DNA of 12,823 nucleotides from Parachlorella kessleri (taxonomy: Eukaryota; Chlorophyta; Trebouxiophyceae; Chlorellales; Chlorellaceae). The position numbers and the translations under genes were made by a program. A model generated the notes under the pieces. It had not been told where the DNA came from. It saw nothing but the letters and a program-made list of their open reading frames with translations, and did not search any database. The stretch is from NCBI GenBank assembly GCA_001598975.1, contig BBXU01000500.1, positions 1 through 12,823 on the forward strand, in the 5' to 3' direction. Positions 8,195-12,823 of the stretch are shown here, in pieces (position 1 is the first letter of the stretch; each line of letters begins with the position of its first letter).

Positions 8195-8808
8195 ATGTCC
8201 GCCCGTGCTGGCAGGGATCGATACACCAGAGCATTTAGCGAGGGGTTACGGAGCTGTGCTGCTGAGGTCGGTGGCAGCACTTGGGACATGCTATATAGTC
8301 GTACCGACCTTGATCAACAGCAGATCAGGGGAGCCCGCGTGTTGCGTGTTGTTCAACTGCTTGTGCAGTGTCACTATCATGCAGGCACAGGGCTACGGGT
8401 TGTGCATCAAAGCCACGCTTCCTGAGGTGCGACTTGTCCTTTCTGAGCAGCACTACCTTGCTATGTGCTTCTGGGAACTGTTCTTTAAGACTTGCACCTG
8501 AGGATGTGAACGCTCAGTTGTGTCACGGGAAAAGCTGTGACTGGGTTGCTGCTCGCAGGTGGAGAGGGGGGTTTGTGAGAAAGAGTTCCAGCTGCTCAAG
8601 TCCTGCATGGGAAGAGCGGTGGGTGTAGGGTGCCCTTCTTTCCCAAAAGACTTTGCAACACCTTTACTAGTACTTCAGCTGCTGCTGCTGGCAGGGAAGC
8701 CCTCTAGCTTGGCTGTTCCAGTCGGCAGGAAACCGCAGTTTACTTTGGTACTAATGCGGTTTCGTGGGTTGTGTGCAGCTGAAGGCGTCCCTGGCCAAGA
8801 CTCGGTGA
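8195..8808 (+). CDS. Twin CX9C mitochondrial protein, NDUFAF8-like complex I assembly factor
   Basis: Four tiny exons (8195-8266, 8385-8426, 8559-8618, 8779-8808), all phase 0 with GT-AG borders, give 67 residues ending at TGA 8806-8808. The protein has C21-x9-C31 (CAAEAQGYGLC) and C44-x9-C54 (CEKEFQLLKSC). This is the twin CX9C helical hairpin of proteins oxidised by the Mia40 pathway in the mitochondrial intermembrane space. Human NDUFAF8 (C17orf89, 74 residues) has the same spacing and similar wording (AEAAAYGRC, REFEALRSC), with a short basic C-terminus. The first cysteine pair is split across exons 1 and 2, and only the spliced form restores CX9C, which strongly supports the splice model. 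NDUFAF8 supports NDUFAF5 in complex I assembly; the same role here is inferred. Another small CX9C protein is the main alternative. Confidence 0.83.
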
Positions 8809-9145
8809 CCTGGGCGTAAGGGGCAGACACACGACTGGGCCAGGAGTAGCAGCAGCAGCAGCTCGCTCTCACGCCCTGAGACCTTACCGCAGTATCAGCG
8901 AGGGCACTCGTGTGGCATCTGAACAGAGCTTCTCAAGCCGTGTGATAAGCAAGATTAACAGCAAGGGTCCGTTGAGCCACGAGCATCAGGCCACCAGAGC
9001 CACCAGGTGCCTGGACGCAGCTACTGGTGTTGGCAAACAATAGCAGCTGCGACAGCAGAGACTGCGGCAAGGAGGGAAGCAGCACACAGCGGCAGCTCGT
9101 CCAAGGCATCGAGCCAAACCTCTGAAGGCAGCCACAGCCAGAGCC
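8809..9145 (+). other. Spacer: 3' end of the CX9C gene and 5' region of the TPLATE-like gene
   Basis: No conserved coding sequence is seen. A short CAG/AGC run (about 8847-8861) is present. The last about 150 bases before ATG 9146 are rich in GCAG/CAGC and likely 5' UTR. I found no TGTAA here and no clear TATA box. Confidence 0.4.
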
Positions 9146-12100
9146 ATGTCTACGGCCGACGTGCGGGGGGACCTGCAGTCGGGGGACCCAGGCCGACAGA
9201 CCTCGGCGCTGCTGGGCGTGCTGGGCATGCTGGCGTCAGGGCGCGATGTGGGGCCGCTTGTTAGGTGAGTTCGGATAGAGCTTGTTTCGCTCTGGTGCTG
9301 CCGGGCATGTACTGGGTGCTCGACCGTCAAGCAGCGAAGTGTCAGGTAGTTTAGGTAAGGGGCTGGGTCAGCTGTGAGCGGTGCTGCGCATGCTGGCATG
9401 AGGGTGCCACCTGCCGGCGCCCTGGTCTGGAGAGCCTACTACTAATCGCTGCAACCACTTGACTTCGCTCCTGAGCCCAGACAGGCTGCCCACAACATAC
9501 CCAACTCCCCTCCCTGTCTGCTGTGCAGCCTTGCCTGCTCCGCGGTGCTGGCAGCCCCCAACTCCGCCCCTGAGCCCAAACGCCTGGCCTACGATGTGGC
9601 TGCCACCGCCACCCTCAGCGACACAGACTGGGCCCGGGTGGCCGTGGGCATCCGGAACGACCTGGGAAAGGAGGCGGGGCGGGAGACGCGGGCGAGGGCG
9701 CTGCGCGTGCTGCCCATGCTGCCCCCGCACCGCTTAACGGGCCTGCTTGCTGACGTGGCGCTCATGGAGCGGCTGGTGGGTTAGGGTATTGCATTGTGCC
9801 TTCTCAAGGCTGTTGTGCTGTGGGTGCCGGCTTGTTGCTGATCTGCTTGGTGCGCGTAGTTGTAGAGGTAAGTGCAGCAGGTCAACACTGCATGGTTGTG
9901 GCTGAAGTGATGGCTCCTTTCTAAGGTATGGGTGTTTGCCCAGTATGGACTGCATTTTGAACAAGACAGCAAGTACAGGCGCTGAAGCAATAGCGCCTTT
10001 TGACTGCCCAGTCGCCTGTTCTAGCTGCCTCTGCAACCATGGAGGCATCGGCTGCATCCTATTTCGTCATCTGGTGGAGCAATGGCAATGACCTTTAAAA
10101 GCAAGCCACTGCCCCTTCACCCAGGTCATCTCCCTAAGGAGCACCTCCGACGCCGTCAGGGCAGCCGCCATCGACTGTTGTGCCGAGCTGGCAGCCGGCA
10201 CCAGCCATTCCCACCTCCTGTCTCTAGCAGCAGAGTCCCCAGGGCTGCTCGGCGGGCTGATCGATGCCTGGGAGGCCATCACTGACGGTCTTACCGATGA
10301 GAGTGATGTGGTGTGCGCTGCGGCGTGCTGCGCTTTGGCCGCTCTGCTGCGCCAGACGAGGGTGGATGGTGCTGGCGGGGGCAGCCTGGTGATGCAGAAC
10401 CTTGTGCAGGTATGAAGGAAAGATGGGTCTGCCTGTCAGATGATCAGATGGTTACTGTGGTGCGGTCGGTTGGCTTCATAATGTCAAGTGCTGAGGGTAG
10501 TTGGATGTGCCCAAGTGACACAGGGTGAGGCACAGGAAGATCACAGGCCTGCCGGAGAAGAGCAGGGGCAGGGTTGCAGTGCTGGTGGGTTGCAGCCCAT
10601 GCCAGGGGGCAGCGGCAAGATCTAAGTAGCGGTACTAAGGCCAGTTGGACAGCAGAGTGGGCTGGGCACCTGCATCGGTGGATACCTTTTTATGTATTAC
10701 TTTGTGAGGGCGTGTCAGGCAAAGTGTATCCAAATGTAGGACTTAGGGGACCGGAAGCTACTACGTCTCCCTAGGTGTGGCCACCTGCTCCCTGTAGGCT
10801 GTGCATGTGCGGGGCGCGTCTGTGCTGGCCCTGGCGCTGGCGCGCTTCCGGGTGCTCAACACCGTGCTGCTCACACACGTGCCGCCCCTTTTGCTGGAGA
10901 TTGTGAGGTGAGGGAGGGGCTCCGTTTTCTTGTTGTTTCTTTCTTTCTGACGTTGATGAATGCTCTCCCACCTCCTGGAGATAGTGAGGTGAGCATGGCT
11001 TCTTTCGGTGGGTTTAACGTTCGAGGCACAAGTGCTGAGCAGTTGCCTTATTAATGAAGGGCTGAACCCTGAACCAGTCCCTCATCACGAACAGTATTAG
11101 CTGCATAGCCCAGTGTGCCGAGCTGCTAGGGGCGGTGGGGCTTGGGCGGCATCGATGTCCTCTACTCATATGGAGTCCTGCCACAGGAGGTTGTCATGTC
11201 TAGTTCAGCAGTGTGCCGCCCAACTGACCGTCTGGCGATGGGTCCCCCACAAGGCGTGCAGCAAGTGTCAGTTGTACTATGCCCACAAACCAGTATGAGT
11301 CGTCACTGGCATAGGCGGGTGGGTAAAGCGCCAGCTGGCAAGTGCTCAGCGAAGGGGACCTCCCATGTGGCGCTGCAGGTCCCAGCGCCCGCCTCTGGGA
11401 CGCCGCGACCTGCACGCTCTGCCCGGCGAGCTGCCCCCACCCGACGCCGCAGCAGGCACAGCAGGCGAGGGCGCCGGTGCCGCCACTCGGGGCGCAGCCG
11501 GAGCTCACTTCTATGACGAGGCGGCCTCCCTGCTGGTGGAGCTGTTGGGGGCGCCAGCTCAGCCGGTGATGTTGGCGGCTGCGGAGGCGTTGCTACAGCT
11601 GGCAGAGGTATGCAAGATGTTCCTCAGCCTGATGGTGGAGAGCTGTTGGGTTTGTTTGGTGGTGAGGATTGCTTGTGATGAGGGTAGGAGCATTGGTGGC
11701 ATGATTGGCTGGCATATGTATATGCATTGTACATGGCAGGGTTGGTGTCTTTGCCACGTGAGAGATATGTGGCGTAGGGTGATGTGTGGTTGTATGCTGC
11801 ACTGCTGTCTTGAGTATGTCCAGCAGTGGGGGCCTGGATTTGTCACCACGACAGTATTTGCAGCGCTGAAGTCCAGTCATCCCATTAGCGCTACAGCGTG
11901 CTTTATGGTGCTCGCGACAAGACGCTTGGACACTGGGCAGAGCAAAGCTGAAGGCCTCTCTGTTTCCAATTTCACTCCTGCAGGGTGACAGCGCGTCAGC
12001 CGCGGTCCAAGCCGCGCTTCCCCGTGCCATCCAGTCCCTTCTGGAGGCGGTGGCGCCCCAGGCCCCTGCGTCAGCTGCCACCCTGCCCCAGGTCAGAGAG

Positions 12101-12804
12101 GCTACCAGGCTTGCCAAGTGGCGTGAAGGGCCTGTCAGGTGGCACTGTCATGTGGGTCGCCTGGCAGGCTTGGCTTAGGCTCTCCACTGTGGCCTCCAGT
12201 CTGGGACTTTGCTTCAGGTTTAGGCCAGAGCTTGGAAATCCCCACCTGTGGTGTGCTGCAGGTGCTGCCCATGCTGCTGAGCCACCTGGGTGTGCTCCCA
12301 CCAGCACACCAGGTGGCACTGTTCCACCGCCTGCTGCCGCTGGTTGCTGCGCTGCCGTCCGCTGCAGACCGGACAAAGGCAAGCAAAGAGCTTGTGCAGA
12401 GCATGCGGAGATTGTCCCCTGTGCCTACAGCACTCGGAATGCCTGGCTTGTTGGCCCTTCTTTCCTTTTTCGGTGGTCCCTTTCTTCTGACTCAGCAGGC
12501 ATCTGTACTCAATCCTATTTAAGGGAGCACTGCTAGGCTTCTGTGAGCCATCACACTATGGCAGTCTGTGCCTGTGGTGCTGTCAGGGTGGGCCAGTGCT
12601 TGGGCTTGTTCAAGCTGTCGCTGGTTTGCAGGATGACAAGTGATATGAGACCCAGACAAGATGGTGTTTCACCCTGACTTGCTGCAGGCATTGAGCACGC
12701 TGTGGATGGCGGTGCTGCGATACGACTGGGGAGGCAAGGCGGTACGCCGCACCGCCAACTCGCCCCCGGAGCTGCAGCAGCTGCTGAGCGACCCTCATGT
12801 TAAG
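9146..12804 (+). CDS. TPLATE-like endocytic coat protein, N-terminal part (3' exons outside window)
   Basis: Exons 9146-9264, 9529-9775, 10125-10409, 10798-10907, 11379-11607, 11984-12091, 12262-12378 and 12688-12804 give 444 in-frame residues. The gene continues past the edge, since a donor GTGTGT follows 12804. TPLATE is the large beta-coat-like subunit of the plant TPLATE/TSET complex in clathrin-mediated endocytosis at the plasma membrane. Matches to my memory of Arabidopsis TPLATE (1176 residues) run in order: LQSGDPGRQTSALL..GRDV at the N-terminus, KRLAYDV..TLSDTDW, then LLGGLIDAWEAI..TDESDVV, SVLALALARFRVLNT, HQVALFHRLLPLV..DRTKAL and a segment ending LLSDPHVK. The region is all-helical, Leu/Ala-rich and adaptin/HEAT-like, with an Ala/Gly/Pro-rich insert in exon 5. 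The start ATG (context GAGCCATG) is chosen because it places the first conserved block near residue 10. Another adaptin-type trunk protein is the alternative. Confidence 0.8.
10894..10993 (+). repeat. Duplicated 5' splice-site segment in a TPLATE-like intron
   Basis: The last exon bases plus donor, CTGGAGATTGTGAGGTGAG (10894-10912), recur at 10975-10993 with a single change (ATT to ATA). The change is silent for Ile if read in the exon frame. The second donor would lengthen the exon by 81 bases. The frame would then read straight into TGA (10909-10911), so only the first donor gives a product. Confidence 0.75.
12379..12687 (+). other. GC-AG intron in the TPLATE-like gene
   Basis: The exon ending DRTK is followed by AAAG|GCAAGC, a good GC-type donor. 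The acceptor is CTGCAG at 12682-12687. Joining here gives DRTK-ALSTLW, matching the TPLATE family. No GT near the border gives a comparable join. Confidence 0.7.
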
Positions 12805-12823
12805 GTGTGTGTGTGGTGGGGGG

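Noticed and set aside
8289..8298. TATATAG-like sequence as a promoter
   Set aside because: It lies inside the first intron of the CX9C gene, whose exon joins are well supported. No other gene start follows at a fitting distance.
11365..11988. 207-codon + strand frame as one exon
   Set aside because: Only 11379-11607 fits the TPLATE family. The rest follows a GTATGC donor and has intron-like composition.

Overview
The window is nuclear DNA of a green alga, most likely a chlamydomonadalean (Chlamydomonas/Haematococcus-type) chlorophyte. The evidence is GC-rich coding sequence, many short exons separated by introns of 100-500 bases with GT...AG borders, (Ser-Pro)n linkers typical of volvocine secreted proteins, TGTAA poly(A) signals, and a gene whose best match is the plant chloroplast copper ATPase. 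I assigned the species group from these traits, not from a database match. None of the genes is an open single-exon ORF. I rebuilt all four by joining exons whose phases agree and whose translations match known families.

Layout, all genes on the + strand. (1) 375-2089: the last three exons in this window of a PAA1/PAA2-type P1B copper ATPase, cut by the left edge. The intron before them carries two decayed copies of the exon's 5' end. (2) 2090-2861: 3' UTR and a promoter-sized spacer. (3) 2862-6851: a complete nine-exon gene for a secreted 509-residue protein, a copper lytic polysaccharide monooxygenase (AA15-like) joined through Pro/Ser linkers to two CBM14-like chitin-binding modules. (4) 6852-8194: a long 3' UTR or intergenic stretch, then an imperfect 74-base hairpin whose two arms both carry a fragment of a Ulp1/C48-type protease, in opposite orientation. 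(5) 8195-8808: a four-exon gene for a 67-residue twin-CX9C protein that looks like the complex I assembly factor NDUFAF8. (6) 9146-12804 and beyond: the first eight exons of a TPLATE-like gene (endocytic TSET/TPLATE complex), cut by the right edge.

The genes are not an operon and do not form one pathway. Both the ATPase and the LPMO handle copper, but one acts at plastid membranes and the other outside the cell, and I draw no functional link from their adjacency. The observations most worth following are the LPMO-CBM14-CBM14 architecture in an alga, the C48-derived hairpin, the hidden CX9C micro-exon gene, and two separate cases of an exon border duplicated in the neighbouring intron.
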